Origin: DASXKD01 sp963707905
GTDB lineage: Bacteria; Actinomycetota; Actinomycetes; Streptosporangiales; Streptosporangiaceae
Direction: 5' to 3'
NCBI GenBank assembly: GCA_963707905.1
Contig: CAVPSA010000021.1
Span: 62,001-126,000 of the forward strand
DNA length: 64,000 bases
In this document: positions 17,480-26,838 of the stretch, piece by piece
How positions within the stretch are numbered: the stretch's first letter is position 1
Layout of the letters: the number at the start of each line of letters is the position of its first letter
Made by a program: the position numbers and the translations under genes
Notes under the pieces: model-generated
The model's database searches: none
Told to the model about the DNA's origin: nothing
What the model saw: the letters and a program-made list of their open reading frames with translations, nothing else

Positions 17480-19957
17480 CTATGACGAGGGCTGGGGTGT
17501 GAGGAGCTGGACCGGGCCGGTGTAGGGAACCGCACCGTTGAGGACGAGGAAGGACGTGAGACCGGAGTGGTTGTAGTCGATGGGGTAGGCGGCTTCGCCC
17601 GAGCCGGTGGTTGTCTGCGGGATGGACATCGTGGTGAAACCGCCGGTGGCGTCGCCGATCAGCAGCTGGTCCGGCGCGTTGGTGCTCCCGGTCCGGCCGC
17701 AGACGACGTAGATATCCGGGTTGTTGTCGCCGTTGACGTCGCCAACCGCCAGCGCCACTCCGTCTTCGAGGTTGAGGATGGTCTTGGGCTTGGCGAATGT
17801 CCCGTCGGCGTTCTGCAGGCGGAGGGTGACCGCGGTCTTGGTGAGGACGATGAGGTCGAGGCGGTTGTCGTGGTTGACGTCGACCATGACGGCGTCCAGG
17901 GCCTGTACCGGGGAGCCGAGGACCGGGGACACATCGGTGAAACCGTGGCCCTGGTTGTTCTTGAACAGGCGCAGGCCACCGGTATACCCGCAGATCAGCA
18001 GGTCGGGCCAGCCGTCACCGTTGTAGTCGACGGTGCGCGCGGATAGCGCGCCGGTGTTGAGGTTGAGCCCCATGGCGGGAGAGTCGATGAACGAGCCCTG
18101 CCCGGTGTTGCAGATAGAACCGGTTGATCGAGGGCAGGCCGTCCGCGCGCACCGGGTCGGTGCCGTAGAAGACGTCCGGGTAGCCGTCGTTGTTGGCGTC
18201 CAGCACGGCACAGCGCCTGCCGCGCCCGGTCGCGTCGCCGATGTTCCACTGGTAGGCCACGTCGGTAAAGCTGCCATCGGACTGCTGGATGAACAGCCCG
18301 TTGCATTTCAGTGCGGTGCCGCGGTCGGCCCCGACGCTGGCGAATATGTCCTTCAGGCCATCTTTGTTGAAATCACCGGTCTTGCAGTCGTGCCGGTCCA
18401 GGATGGAGCTGAAGAAGCTCACATCGGCCGCGCTGAACGTGCCGTCCTGGTTGTTGATCCACAGGTTGGCCGGGTGCCAATGGTGGGAGATGAACAGGTC
18501 CGGCCAGCCATCGCCGGTGAGATCGCCAACGGTCGCGCTGAAGGACCAGTCCGTGCCGCTGATGCCCGCCGCCGCTGGCCTGGTCGGTGATCGTCACCGG
18601 GATGGGCGTCTGCGCCGGGGGCGTCGGCGGCGGCGGGCTCGGTGCCGGGCCTACTCCCGGAGCGGCCGGCAGCGGCGGCAGCGCCGCCGGTGCCCGGGTG
18701 GGAAGCGAGACGGGCCCGCTGGGGCAGTTCGCCTGTTCGATGAGCGCGTTGGGGCCCGCCCGGCCGACCAGCGTGAGTGCCGACCCCTTCGGGTTGGCGG
18801 CAAGGCCGATGACCTCGTCGGTGGCCGAGTGGGAGTCGGCCGAGACTACGGTCGTCCATTTCGTCCCGTTGAAATGCACCACGAGCGTCTGGTAGCCCTG
18901 CGTACTGACGTTGTAGTAGGCGCCCGCGGCCCACACGTTCTTGGCCCCAACCGCCTTGACCTCGCGCAGCAGCCCGGCGCCGGGAACCGGTGAACTGGTC
19001 CAGGCGCTGCCGTCCCAGTGCAGCGCCAGCGGCCGGTCCGCGCCGCCGTCGTTGCAGTAGCCCACCGCCCACACGTCGCTGGCGGTCCGCACGTCAATCC
19101 CGGTCAGCACCGTATCGACCTGGCCCGGCGACGGCACCCCACTCACCAAGCACCCACGACGGCGACGGCTTGGTCGTGTCGTAGCGCAGCACCAGCGACT
19201 GCAGGCCCGTGGGGCCCAGCCAGTAGCCGACCGCCCACAATCCGGTCGCCGCTGTCCCGCTGACAGCTATCAGCGAGTTATCGGTGCTCGCCGCCACGTT
19301 GGGGCTGGCCACCTGCGTCCAGGTCCCGCCCGAGGCGTGCTCGATCAGCGTGCTCCTCGCGCCGGCCTTCGTGGTCTGGAATCCGACCGCCCAGGCGGTC
19401 CCGTCCGCCAGGGTGGCCACATCGGTGAACAGCGAGTCGCTGGGGAACGTCGCGGGCAAGTTCAGCGACCACGCCGTTCCGTCCCAGCTCATCGCCAGCG
19501 GCTGATACCCACCGGCCTGGTAATAGCCGACCGCCCACCCCCCGCCGGGAATCATCGAAACACCATTCAGGCCGTTATTCAGCGCGCCCTGATTCGGGGA
19601 CGCGACCACCAACCACGCCGAACCGTCGAACCGCACGATCAGCGTTCGGTTCGCGTGCAGCGCCGCCCCTATGTTGCCGACCGCCCACCACTCATCCGCC
19701 GACACGTAACCGACATCCGTCAGCTCACCACCCGAGCCCGGCGCCGTCACAAGGCCAAACGAACCGCACAGCGAGGCAGCAACCTGGCCAGCCCCAGCAT
19801 CCGGCGCCCCCGGCACCGCCCGCCGGCCGGGCAAGGCCCGGCCAGCGGCCGCGGCCGCGCCCGCCGCAGCCACCCCTACTACGAAGCTGCGGCGCGACAC
19901 CGGAGCCTGGCCGTAGCCGTCCTGCTCGCGATCCCGCTCATTGCCGTTGCCCTCCAC
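17480..19957 (-). pseudogene. Secreted WAVGY-propeller/FG-GAP repeat protein with Tat-like signal, three frameshifts
   Basis: Homologous along its length to the intact gene at 56860-59319 but split by three frame breaks, at about 19150, 18575 and 18115. The last two each correspond to one extra base relative to that gene. The N-terminus has SRRSFVVGVAAAGAAAAAG, a twin-arginine-like signal, whereas the intact paralogue has a Sec-type signal. The N-terminal half has repeated blades with WAVGY. The C-terminal half has FG-GAP/VCBS calcium-loop motifs (DLTGDGWPDLF, DFNKDGLKDIF, DVNGDNNPDIY). The start is placed at the GTG at 19957 behind GGAGG. Three independent errors in one gene are less likely than decay, but not excluded. 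Confidence 0.75.
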
Positions 19958-20149
19958 CGCGCCTCCCAAGATCGCTCATGACCGCAATCACCTAATATCG
20001 CCGCGGCCCCGCCAGACGCCAGGCACGGGAACCGAGCCACAAATACGACGTGCGATTCGGCCCCGTGGATGACAAGAGGCGGACGCGCCCACTGCGTGCC
20101 CAATAATGCGGTGAACCGGGGCGAACGGCGGTCACTCCCGGACAGGCCA

Positions 20150-20285
20150 AAGCCGACACCCAGCAGCGCTGACGGCACCACGGCGGCCGCCGGCAACGCC
20201 ACAGCCAAGCCAAGCCAAATGCCCAGGTGTTCCCCACGATCTGTTGGCCCCTGACGGATTACCGTCAGCTCCCGGCGGCGTGGGT
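20150..20285 (-). pseudogene. Fossil 5' end of another beta-propeller/FG-GAP family gene
   Basis: On the minus strand, AVVPSALLGVGFGLSGS matches AVVPSALLGAGVSH in the signal peptide of the intact gene at 59.3 kb. The preceding leader shares CTGACGGATTACCG (plus strand, near 20255) with the leader of that gene near 59335. The match stops after the signal peptide. What follows, 20041-20110, instead resembles the sequence upstream of the intact gene (59436-59500), so a deletion or tandem-repeat collapse is implied. Confidence 0.6.
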
Positions 20286-20439
20286 AATTATCTGGCCCGC
20301 CGGCCAGCCACACCAGAAATGCACCGCGCGCGGCAGCGCGGCCTGGACGTGCCTGGCCGCGTTGCCGCTGACGGTGCATGGCCTTGATCGCCGTGGCCGG
20401 GGCGCCGGCCGCGCCACGGGCGTCAGGGCCGGCCCGGCG

Positions 20440-21288
20440 CTAGGCAGCGCAGATCGCATAGGTGGTCACGGTCGCCGGGTCCGGGGTCAGGTTGATCGTC
20501 TCGGAGAGCCAGCTGGTGGCGGAGTCGTCCAGCGATGCCCCCACGGTGATGGCCGGCTGCGGGCCGGTGACATGGATGCCTCCGCCCAGGATCGACGTCC
20601 CCGCAGGGCACTGCGCCTGGCCGATCAGCGTGTCCGGCCCGCCGGTGTCGGCGCCGGACGCCGAGGTGATGGCGTATCCGGCTGGCCGATGCCCGCATAT
20701 GGCAAACGTGGTGAGCCGCTGGTCGGTGCCCGAGCCGTTCCACATGACGCTCTTGAACCGCTCCGGGCCCAGCGGGAAAGCGCTCAGCAGCTGCACATCG
20801 ACGGTGTCAGCGCTGGACAGCGTGCCGCCGCTCAACAGCCGCGTGCCGGTAGGGCACACGGCGATCGCGGCGGACTGGGTGCCCGGGGGATTGTCCACCG
20901 TGGTAAACGTGGTCGTGTAGCCCACCGGCTGCTTGGCGCAGATCGCGTCGACCCGGAAGGTGTCATCGGGCCGGGTGCCGCTGTTGTTGTACCGTCCCTC
21001 CCATCCGTTGCCGGTAGGCGCGGACGTATTGATGTTCTCGCCGGCGCTGGCGATGCCGCCGGTGAAGCCGGTACCTCCGCCCCACGGCACCGTGCCGGCC
21101 GGACATGCCGCCTGGCCGCCCGAGTCGAAGCTCCCCGGTGGTATGGGGATCGGCGCGCTTATCACCTGGTGATACCCAGGCGGGGCGGTCGCCGCGGCGG
21201 CCGCGGACGCACTGGCCGCTCCGAGCGCAGGCACCAGGCCCGCGCCGATTGCCACTGCTGCCAGAACTGCTCTAACAGCACGTCTCAT
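20440..21288 (-). CDS. Secreted protein with repeated CPxGT...GGG units
   Basis: 282 residues with a clear Sec signal (RAVLAAVAIGAGLVPALGAA, cleavage near ASASA). The ribosome binding site is GAAGGAG. The mature chain has three related units, each opening with CPAGT or CPTGT, followed by a GGG turn and ending in a DAICA, FAICG or YAICA strand. Each unit therefore carries a Cys pair likely to form a disulphide. Such units occur in extracellular actinobacterial proteins of unknown role. It may be co-regulated with the neighbouring secreted propeller genes, but no operon is evident. Confidence 0.8.
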   Translation of the reverse strand: MRRAVRAVLAAVAIGAGLVPALGAASASAAAAATAPPGYHQVISAPIPIPPGSFDSGGQAACPAGTVPWGGGTGFTGGIASAGENINTSAPTGNGWEGRYNNSGTRPDDTFRVDAICAKQPVGYTTTFTTVDNPPGTQSAAIAVCPTGTRLLSGGTLSSADTVDVQLLSAFPLGPERFKSVMWNGSGTDQRLTTFAICGHRPAGYAITSASGADTGGPDTLIGQAQCPAGTSILGGGIHVTGPQPAITVGASLDDSATSWLSETINLTPDPATVTTYAICAA

Positions 21289-21627
21289 CTCACATCTCCT
21301 TCACAAATTCAGATCACCCTGTCAGTACGCACGCGGCGAGTTCTTTGGTTCACCGGTGACCTGATCGGAGGTATCAGATGCTGAATCTCGTTGCTTCGCG
21401 ATCTTGCGCTGGTCGGCTGGGACTGGGGCTTTCCGCTGTTTAGGTCCCCGCGGCGCTCGACCCGGCCACCTAGCCTTCACCGAGCCCCGGCCATCACCGC
21501 GCGCATCGCGGCCAGCCGGTCCCTGCACGCCGCCATCGCCCACGCGGCCGCCGGCATCGGCACGGCCGCCGGGCTGCTGGTCCCGCCGCAGCTGGGGACG
21601 AGTATGGCGCCACAGTAGGCTTTGGCC
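21289..21627. other. Intergenic region, divergent promoters expected
   Basis: No convincing gene. A near-palindrome GGTTCACCGGTGACC lies at 21347-21361, containing one GTTCACC unit of the PHO-box type, upstream of the phoU homologue. The open frames here look non-coding. Confidence 0.4.
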
Positions 21628-22269
21628 ATGGTCGAGCACCGGCAGGAATTTCAGCGTGAGCTGGAGGCCATCGAGGCCAGGGTCATCGAACTGTTCACCA
21701 TGGTCGCTGAGGACTTGCCGGGGGCCACCCGCGCGCTCCTGAGTGGTGACAACGAAGTGGTCCGGGTGCTGGCCGAACGTGAGCAGGTCATTGACGCCCT
21801 TTACCCGGCGATGGAAGAACTGGTTAACCGGCTGATCCTCCTGCAAGCTCCCGTCGCTTCGGACCTGCGCTTCTTGCTGTCGGTGTTGCGAATTGTGCCC
21901 GAGCTTGAGCGTTCTCACGACCTGGTGGTGGACATCGCCCGCCGGGCCGATCACATTCTTGGCGAGGACCTCTCGCCGCGCTGCCGGGGCCTCGTCGAGC
22001 GAATGAGCGAGCTCGCATCCGGCATGTGGCGCCAGACGGTGGACTCCTGGCGCCAGCGCGACCGTTCCGCGGCCTTCGCGCTGGGTGAACGTGATGAGGA
22101 GATGGACGATCTTCACACCAGCTTGATCGCCGAACTTGCCTCAGGGCCCATGACGTTGCCGGTGGCGATGGAGATGGCGCTGGTGGCGCGCTGTTATGAG
22201 CGTCTTGCTGCCCACGCCGTCAATATCGCCCGCCGAGTGGGCTACCTTGCCGGATCCGGAACCAGCTAG
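21628..22269 (+). CDS. phoU: PhoU-family phosphate signalling protein
   Basis: 213 residues, all-helical with the two PhoU repeats: the first contains LVNRLILLQAPVASDLRFLL, the second MEMALVARCYERLAAHAVNIARRV. The acidic EREQVIDALYPAMEE and DEEMDDLH helices are metal-site regions in the family. PhoU links Pst-type transport to the PhoR/PhoP two-component system and represses the Pho regulon in phosphate excess. No pst genes are adjacent, but a phosphate-symporter-like MFS gene with a PHO-box-like array lies 2.7 kb downstream. Confidence 0.85.
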   Translation: MVEHRQEFQRELEAIEARVIELFTMVAEDLPGATRALLSGDNEVVRVLAEREQVIDALYPAMEELVNRLILLQAPVASDLRFLLSVLRIVPELERSHDLVVDIARRADHILGEDLSPRCRGLVERMSELASGMWRQTVDSWRQRDRSAAFALGERDEEMDDLHTSLIAELASGPMTLPVAMEMALVARCYERLAAHAVNIARRVGYLAGSGTS

Positions 22270-22404
22270 CCTGCCGAGGGTTTGCTGTGATGTTCCGTGA
22301 CTTGCGGGAGTCCATGCCGGGCTGGTGGAACCGGCTTAACCTCGATTGTCGCTTGCCAGCGCTCGTGGCAGAAACCCCGAAAAGCGGTCCCATGATCGTG
22401 GCAG

Positions 22405-22582
22405 GCGAAACTCGATCAACGTGCTGCTGCGCTCCCTGCGCTACCAGGGTGAACGCGGCTTCGCGCTGATGTCTCAGCGGTGGCGCGCCCTGCAGCACGT
22501 CATCGTCAGCCCCACCGCGATCGGCGACCTCACGAAATCAGTGCTCGTCCTCGTACGATTCGAGCACAAGATGATCACATGA
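22405..22582 (+). pseudogene. 3' remnant of an IS5/IS4-type transposase
   Basis: The plus-strand frame gives SINVLLRSLRYQGERGFALM then RWRALQHVIVSPTAIGDL and a final LVLVRFEHKM. This resembles the last 55 residues of DDE transposases of the IS5 group (tail ending in a Leu/Phe-Glu-His motif). The catalytic part is missing and no terminal inverted repeats are visible, so it is a dead fragment. Confidence 0.6.
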
Positions 22583-22710
22583 CAGCGTGACCGCCGAGTG
22601 CCGTGTCATATCCGGGCGTCTGCGGCGGACTCCATCCGATCGTTTGGATGCCGCAGGTCCCGGAGATCGCTGCCACGTCAGCGGGTTCCCGGGCGTATGG
22701 TGACCGGGTT

Positions 22711-23433
22711 TCAGCGGGATGCGGGCAGCGATGCCTGGATGCCATCGAGAATACGGCGCAGGGCCGTCTCGAACGCGGTTTCCGGGTCGAGGTCTTGCCC
22801 GCGCTCGACGAACTGGCTGACTGCCGGGTAATCGCCGCTGGCAAGGACGCGCTCTACCAGCGGCGCGTTGCGGGCGCGCCAGTCTTCCTTCGTCAGCCCG
22901 GTACGCCGGCGTGCTTCCTCCTCTGCGTGCTCGTACAGCGTGAAGCCGGTGACGAACGCGTTGAGGGTCGCCGCCGCGCCCGCCGCGTCGGTGATCTCGA
23001 GCCCGGCGCCGGTCAGGGCGGCGAGCGCGAACTCAAATGGCCGCAGGAAGCCCGCCAGCACCGGCGGCCTGCTGCCCACGAGCAGCGCGGCCCACGGGTG
23101 GGCGCGCATCATGCGCCGCTGGGCGTGCGCCAGCAAGGCGAGGTCGTGACGCCACGCGCCGCTGGGCCGCGCGGGCAGCTCGATCCCGGAGTACGCCGAG
23201 TCGATCATCAAATCCAGCAGCTGCTCGCGGCTGGCGACGTGCCGGTACAGCGACATCGTCCCGGAGCCGAGAACGGCAGCGACGCGGCGCATGCTGACCG
23301 CGTCGATTCCGTCGCGGTCCGCGGCCGCGATGGCCGTGGCCACGATCTCGTCGCGGCTCAGCCGCTGCGCCGCGAACCGCGTAGGCGCCTGCGCGGTGTC
23401 GCTGATCCGCTGACGTTCCCGGCAGGCCGGCAT
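22711..23433 (-). CDS. TetR family transcriptional regulator
   Basis: 240 residues. The N-terminal helix-turn-helix is LSRDEIVATAIAAADRDGID followed by VSMRRVAAVLGSGTMSLYRH. The C-terminal ligand domain is of the TetR_C_11-like type. The ATG at 23433 follows GGGAGG. The gene is divergent from a VOC protein, and the 66-base gap between them is filled with repeated GTAC half-sites, so autoregulation and repression of the VOC gene are likely. The ligand is unknown. Confidence 0.9.
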   Translation of the reverse strand: MPACRERQRISDTAQAPTRFAAQRLSRDEIVATAIAAADRDGIDAVSMRRVAAVLGSGTMSLYRHVASREQLLDLMIDSAYSGIELPARPSGAWRHDLALLAHAQRRMMRAHPWAALLVGSRPPVLAGFLRPFEFALAALTGAGLEITDAAGAAATLNAFVTGFTLYEHAEEEARRRTGLTKEDWRARNAPLVERVLASGDYPAVSQFVERGQDLDPETAFETALRRILDGIQASLPASR

Positions 23434-23443
23434 GAATCCTCCC

Positions 23444-23481
23444 GTACAGATGAGTACAATGTACTCTTGCGTACATCGTAC
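23444..23481. promoter_or_regulatory. Probable TetR operator: five GTAC half-sites spaced 10-7-10-7
   Basis: GTAC occurs at 23444, 23454, 23461, 23471 and 23478. The centre GAGTACAATGTACTC (23452-23466) is palindromic except for its middle base. The array overlaps the leader of tetR and ends 18 bases before the VOC start codon. Confidence 0.75.
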
Positions 23482-23498
23482 TCACTTGAGGAGGAACC

Positions 23499-23981
23499 AT
23501 GACCCGCGCCACGGCCTCGCCGGTCTCGGCCATCAACCACATCGCCCTGATGACCGGCGAACTGGACCGTCTCGCCGATTTCTACGCCACCACTTTCGGC
23601 GCGCAGATCCTGGCCCGCTCGGACGGCACTCCGCGCAAGTGCTTCCTCCAGCTCACCCCCGCCACCAGCCTGCACCTGTTCGAGGTAGGCCCGGAACGAG
23701 CCCGCAGGACTGACGACGACGCCTTCGACCCGGGATCGATCAATCACTTCGCGATCGAGGCCCGCGGTCCCGAAGAATTCCTCCGCATCCGGGCGAGCCT
23801 GATCCAGGCGGGCCGCGCGGATGAGACGGTGTATGACGCGCCCGATCTGTACACGATCTTCGCCACCGACCCCGACGGGCTGTTCATCGAGCTGACCCTG
23901 CGCAAGGTAAGCGGATGGGACCCGCCGTTCGCAACCAAGCCGTTCACGGGCCTCGGCCAGCCTGCCATCCCGAACGCCTGA
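23499..23981 (+). CDS. VOC family protein, TetR-controlled partner
   Basis: 160 residues, ATG behind GAGGAGG. ISNHIALMT-like opening INHIALMTGELDRLADFYAT and later SINHFAIEARGPEEFLRIR with DPDGLFIELTL give a two-half VOC fold. The histidines and glutamate fit a metal site. Because the divergent TetR gene shares an operator array with it, it is probably induced by the compound it transforms or binds. Confidence 0.85.
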   Translation: MTRATASPVSAINHIALMTGELDRLADFYATTFGAQILARSDGTPRKCFLQLTPATSLHLFEVGPERARRTDDDAFDPGSINHFAIEARGPEEFLRIRASLIQAGRADETVYDAPDLYTIFATDPDGLFIELTLRKVSGWDPPFATKPFTGLGQPAIPNA

Positions 23982-24186
23982 TACCTGCCCATCCACGCTG
24001 GCGACGAACCTGCCCGGCCATGTCCCCCCATCATCATGATGACAAGTAGGTCTTGGCATGTGACAAATATTGATGGGCGTCACAGAAAGTCGCTGAGAAA
24101 ACCTCAGTAAACGCCGGGCGCGTGCCTTAGCACGCTGTCGGCTTAGCCGCGCCTGGCCTCCGTAGCCCGGGCCGCTGCCCACATAA
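23982..24186. other. Intergenic, AT-richer than surroundings
   Basis: No gene is seen. It includes a short CATCATGATG palindrome near 24032 and is the left part of the promoter region of the MFS gene. Confidence 0.4.
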
Positions 24187-24241
24187 GTTCATATTTTAGT
24201 CAATCTGTGTTCACTTGTCGTTCATCTTTAGGTCGGTGGAG
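24187..24241 (+). promoter_or_regulatory. PHO-box-like array of five 11-bp units
   Basis: Units in exact 11-base phase: GTTCATATTTT (24187), AGTCAATCTGT (24198), GTTCACTTGTC (24209), GTTCATCTTTA (24220), GGTCGGTGGAG (24231). Streptomyces PhoP binds tandem 11-bp units beginning GTTCA. The array lies about 75 bases before the MFS start. Confidence 0.7.
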
Positions 24242-24315
24242 CGTTACTGAGTCTGGATAGGGTTCAGGCGCGTCCAGCCACGACGCGGGCAGATGGCTTG
24301 AGCACGGGGGTAGGC

Positions 24316-25746
24316 GTGACCGAGATACGCTCCAGGGACCTGATCGCGGCGCTGGATGAGGCGTCTCTGAGCCGGTTTCACCTGCGGGCAGTGCTGGCGT
24401 CGGGGATGGGGTTTTTCACCGACGCCTACGACTTGTTCGTCATCGGGGTCGCCTCCGCCCTGATCAGCACGGACTGGAACCTCAGTTCCGGCCACCTGGC
24501 CTTGCTCAACTCCACCATGCTGTTCGCCGCCTTCGTCGGCGCATTCGTATTCGGCCGCTTCGCCGACGTGATCGGCCGCAAGCACGTCTACTGGCTGGTT
24601 GCTGCCATCACCATCGCCGGTGCGCTGGGCTCGGCGCTGGCGCCCTCCTACTGGGTGCTGATCGGGTTCCGGTTCCTGCTCGGGTTCGGCGTCGGCGGTG
24701 ACTACCCGGTCAGCGCGGTGATGGTCAGCGAGTACGCCAACCGCAAGGACCGCGGCAAGCTGGTCGGGATGGTCTTCGGCACCCAGGCCCTCGGGCTGAT
24801 CGTCGGCCCACTGATCGCCCTGTCGCTGCTGGGCGCCGGGTTCGGCAACGATACGGTGTGGCGGGTCCTGCTCGGTCTGGGCGCGGTGCCCGCCGCCGCA
24901 GTGATTTACCTGCGCACACGGATGCCCGAGTCGCCGCGCTACCAGGTCCAAGTCCAGGGGAAAGCGGAGCAGGCAGCGAGCCGGATGTCCGATTTCACCG
25001 ATGGCCAGGTCAGCGGCAACGGCTCCGGCGAGCTGCGGCAGGAGATGGGGCTGCGGGCCTTCCTGACCAACCGCCGGTGGCTGATCATGCTGGCCGGGAC
25101 GGCCGGGACCTGGTTCCTGCTCGACTACGCCTACTACGGCAACACGATCTCCACGCCGCAGATCCTCAGCCTGATTTCGCCCACCGCCTCCACCATGACC
25201 AAGATCGCCCTGCAGCTGGCCATCTTCGTCGTGGCGGCAGTGCCCGGGTATGTGCTGGCGATCGCCCGGCTGGACAAGTTCGGGCACCGGCGGCTGCAAT
25301 TGCTCGGGTTCGCGATGATGGCGGTCTGCTTCCTGATCATCGCGGTAATACCGGGCATGACCACCATGGTGGTCCCGTTCCTGCTGGTGTTCGGGGTGAG
25401 CTACTTCTTCACCGAGTTCGGCCCGAACATGACCACCTTCGTCATGCCCAGCGAGCTGTACCCGGTCACCATGCGCGCCACCGGGCACGGCATCTCGGCC
25501 GGAATCGGCAAGCTCGGTGCCTTCATCGGCGTCTTCCTGTTCCCGGTGCTGAACAGTTCTCTGGGCCTGCGCGGCACCCTACTGCTCACCGCCGGGGTAG
25601 CCGGGCTTGGCTTCGCGCTCACCCTGGTCCTGCCCGAGCCCGCCGGACGCAGCCTGGAAGACATGCCCGCCAGCGCCCGCGACACGCAAACCAGACCACT
25701 GCGCCTAGCCAGCCAGCCCACCGAAGATCCCGCCTCCGCCGCCTAG
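24316..25746 (+). CDS. MFS transporter, phosphate:H+ symporter-like (PHS family)
   Basis: 476 residues from the GTG at 24316 with GGGGG just upstream; a TTG six codons earlier is an alternative. Twelve membrane segments fit the length. MGFFTDAYDLFVIGVAS in helix 1, GRFADVIGRKHVYW in the first loop and FRFLLGFGVGGDYPVSAVM in helix 4 are the Pho84/PHS-type signatures. The substrate is most likely inorganic phosphate, supported by the PHO-box-like array upstream and the nearby phoU; an organic acid is the main alternative. The C-terminus is a polar tail. Confidence 0.85.
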   Translation: MTEIRSRDLIAALDEASLSRFHLRAVLASGMGFFTDAYDLFVIGVASALISTDWNLSSGHLALLNSTMLFAAFVGAFVFGRFADVIGRKHVYWLVAAITIAGALGSALAPSYWVLIGFRFLLGFGVGGDYPVSAVMVSEYANRKDRGKLVGMVFGTQALGLIVGPLIALSLLGAGFGNDTVWRVLLGLGAVPAAAVIYLRTRMPESPRYQVQVQGKAEQAASRMSDFTDGQVSGNGSGELRQEMGLRAFLTNRRWLIMLAGTAGTWFLLDYAYYGNTISTPQILSLISPTASTMTKIALQLAIFVVAAVPGYVLAIARLDKFGHRRLQLLGFAMMAVCFLIIAVIPGMTTMVVPFLLVFGVSYFFTEFGPNMTTFVMPSELYPVTMRATGHGISAGIGKLGAFIGVFLFPVLNSSLGLRGTLLLTAGVAGLGFALTLVLPEPAGRSLEDMPASARDTQTRPLRLASQPTEDPASAA

Positions 25747-26224
25747 AGCCCGGCAGACCTCGAGCGCCCCTGTCGCGGCCGTGACAGCGCGGCCCCAGTG
25801 CCCGGCGATGGTGATCGCGGCGACGAGCGGGCAGCCGCGCACCGTCGGCCTCCTGCTCCCAAGTAAGCATTCACCTCATTCACGCTGGGCGGCCGGCGCT
25901 GATTGTTCAGGTGGGTGCCGGGATGGGACCACCAGGTACACGGTCAGGGCACGCAGGTCCGGCCCTATGCTCACCGCCGGCCCGCCTGCGCCTTGCGGGC
26001 GCGCAGCCACCTGCACCCTCCCGCACCCGCACGACATGCACCCAGCGGCAGGCGGCGGCAGGCCATCCACAGACCACCATGATCAGGAGATCCAAGCGGT
26101 GATCAAGCAGGCACGCCCAGCCAGGCCAAGAAAGATCGCCCACCCGGCACTGCGACACAGAACATGCGACGTGAATGCTTATCCGTATCGGTGCCGGCCG
26201 GCACCCGGAAAGGAGCCGCCCACC
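25747..26224. other. Non-coding stretch with a 17-base tRNA-Pro-like scrap
   Basis: No convincing gene. CGGCCTCCTGCTCCCAA at 25846-25862 is identical to part of tRNA-Pro at 33.33 kb and of the 3' fragment at 27.06 kb, in the same orientation. It may be a third, shorter attachment-site scar. The right end is the leader of pcaC. Confidence 0.35.
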
Positions 26225-26620
26225 ATGACCGAGAGCGAACTGTTCGACAGGGGCCTTCAAGCGCGCCGCGATGTCCTGGGCGCTGAGTACGTCGACGCGA
26301 ACCTCGCTGACACCGACGAGTTCATGATGGCCTTCCAGCGCGTCGTGACCGAGTGGGCGTGGGGGTACGCGTGGAGCAGGCCAGGCCTGGATCGCAAGAC
26401 ACGCAGCATGCTGAATCTTGCGATCTTGACGGCGCTGGGGCGGCCCGACGAGCTGGGCATCTATGTAAAGGGCGCGCTCGCTACAGGCGTAACGGTCGAC
26501 GAGATCAAGGAAATACTGATTCACGCCACCGTATACTGCGGCACACCAGCCGGGCGCCAGGCGTTCAGGGCAGCGCATGAGGCTCTCCTGACAGAGGGCG
26601 TGTTGCGCCGTCCCAGCTGA
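26225..26620 (+). CDS. pcaC: 4-carboxymuconolactone decarboxylase
   Basis: 131 residues, matching the family length. The ATG has AAAGGAG upstream. DEFMMAFQRVVTEWAWGYAW, RKTRSMLNLAILTALGR, IKEILIHATVYCGTPAGRQAF are hallmark segments, including the Cys and His of the active-site region. It decarboxylates gamma-carboxymuconolactone in the protocatechuate branch of the beta-ketoadipate pathway. No other pca genes are adjacent, so it is isolated or has a related role. Confidence 0.85.
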   Translation: MTESELFDRGLQARRDVLGAEYVDANLADTDEFMMAFQRVVTEWAWGYAWSRPGLDRKTRSMLNLAILTALGRPDELGIYVKGALATGVTVDEIKEILIHATVYCGTPAGRQAFRAAHEALLTEGVLRRPS

Positions 26621-26643
26621 GCGCCCGGAACCGGGCGCGTGCC

Positions 26644-26838
26644 ATCACCTCACCACGGCCCAGCCACGACCTGGCCCTCATCCGCCAGCTCACCGACGAA
26701 ACGCTGGTCCTGCACCGCGGGTCAGTGGTGGAGCGGGGCCCCACCGCACGAGTACTCGACAACCCCGAGCACCCATGCACCCAGCGGCTGCGCGCCAGCG
26801 TGCGCAGGCCAGGCTGGAAACCAGGCAGCAACCTGTGA
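26644..26838 (+). pseudogene. C-terminal fragment of a peptide-type ABC ATPase
   Basis: SHDLALIRQLTDETLVLHRG then VVERGPTARVLDNPEHPCTQ matches the tail of DppF/OppF-type ATPases after the H-loop histidine. The Walker motifs and signature are absent, so only the 3' scrap remains, right after pcaC and 200 bases before the left tRNA-Pro fragment. Confidence 0.65.

Noticed and set aside
24244..25488. Long minus-strand open frame opposite the MFS gene
   Set aside because: His/Gln/Asp-rich shadow with no domain; the plus-strand transporter is unambiguous.
26036..26786. 15-mer CATGCACCCAGCGGC present at 26036 and 26772, flanking pcaC
   Set aside because: Similarity stops abruptly on both sides and one copy lies inside an ABC ATPase scrap; could be chance in GC-rich DNA.
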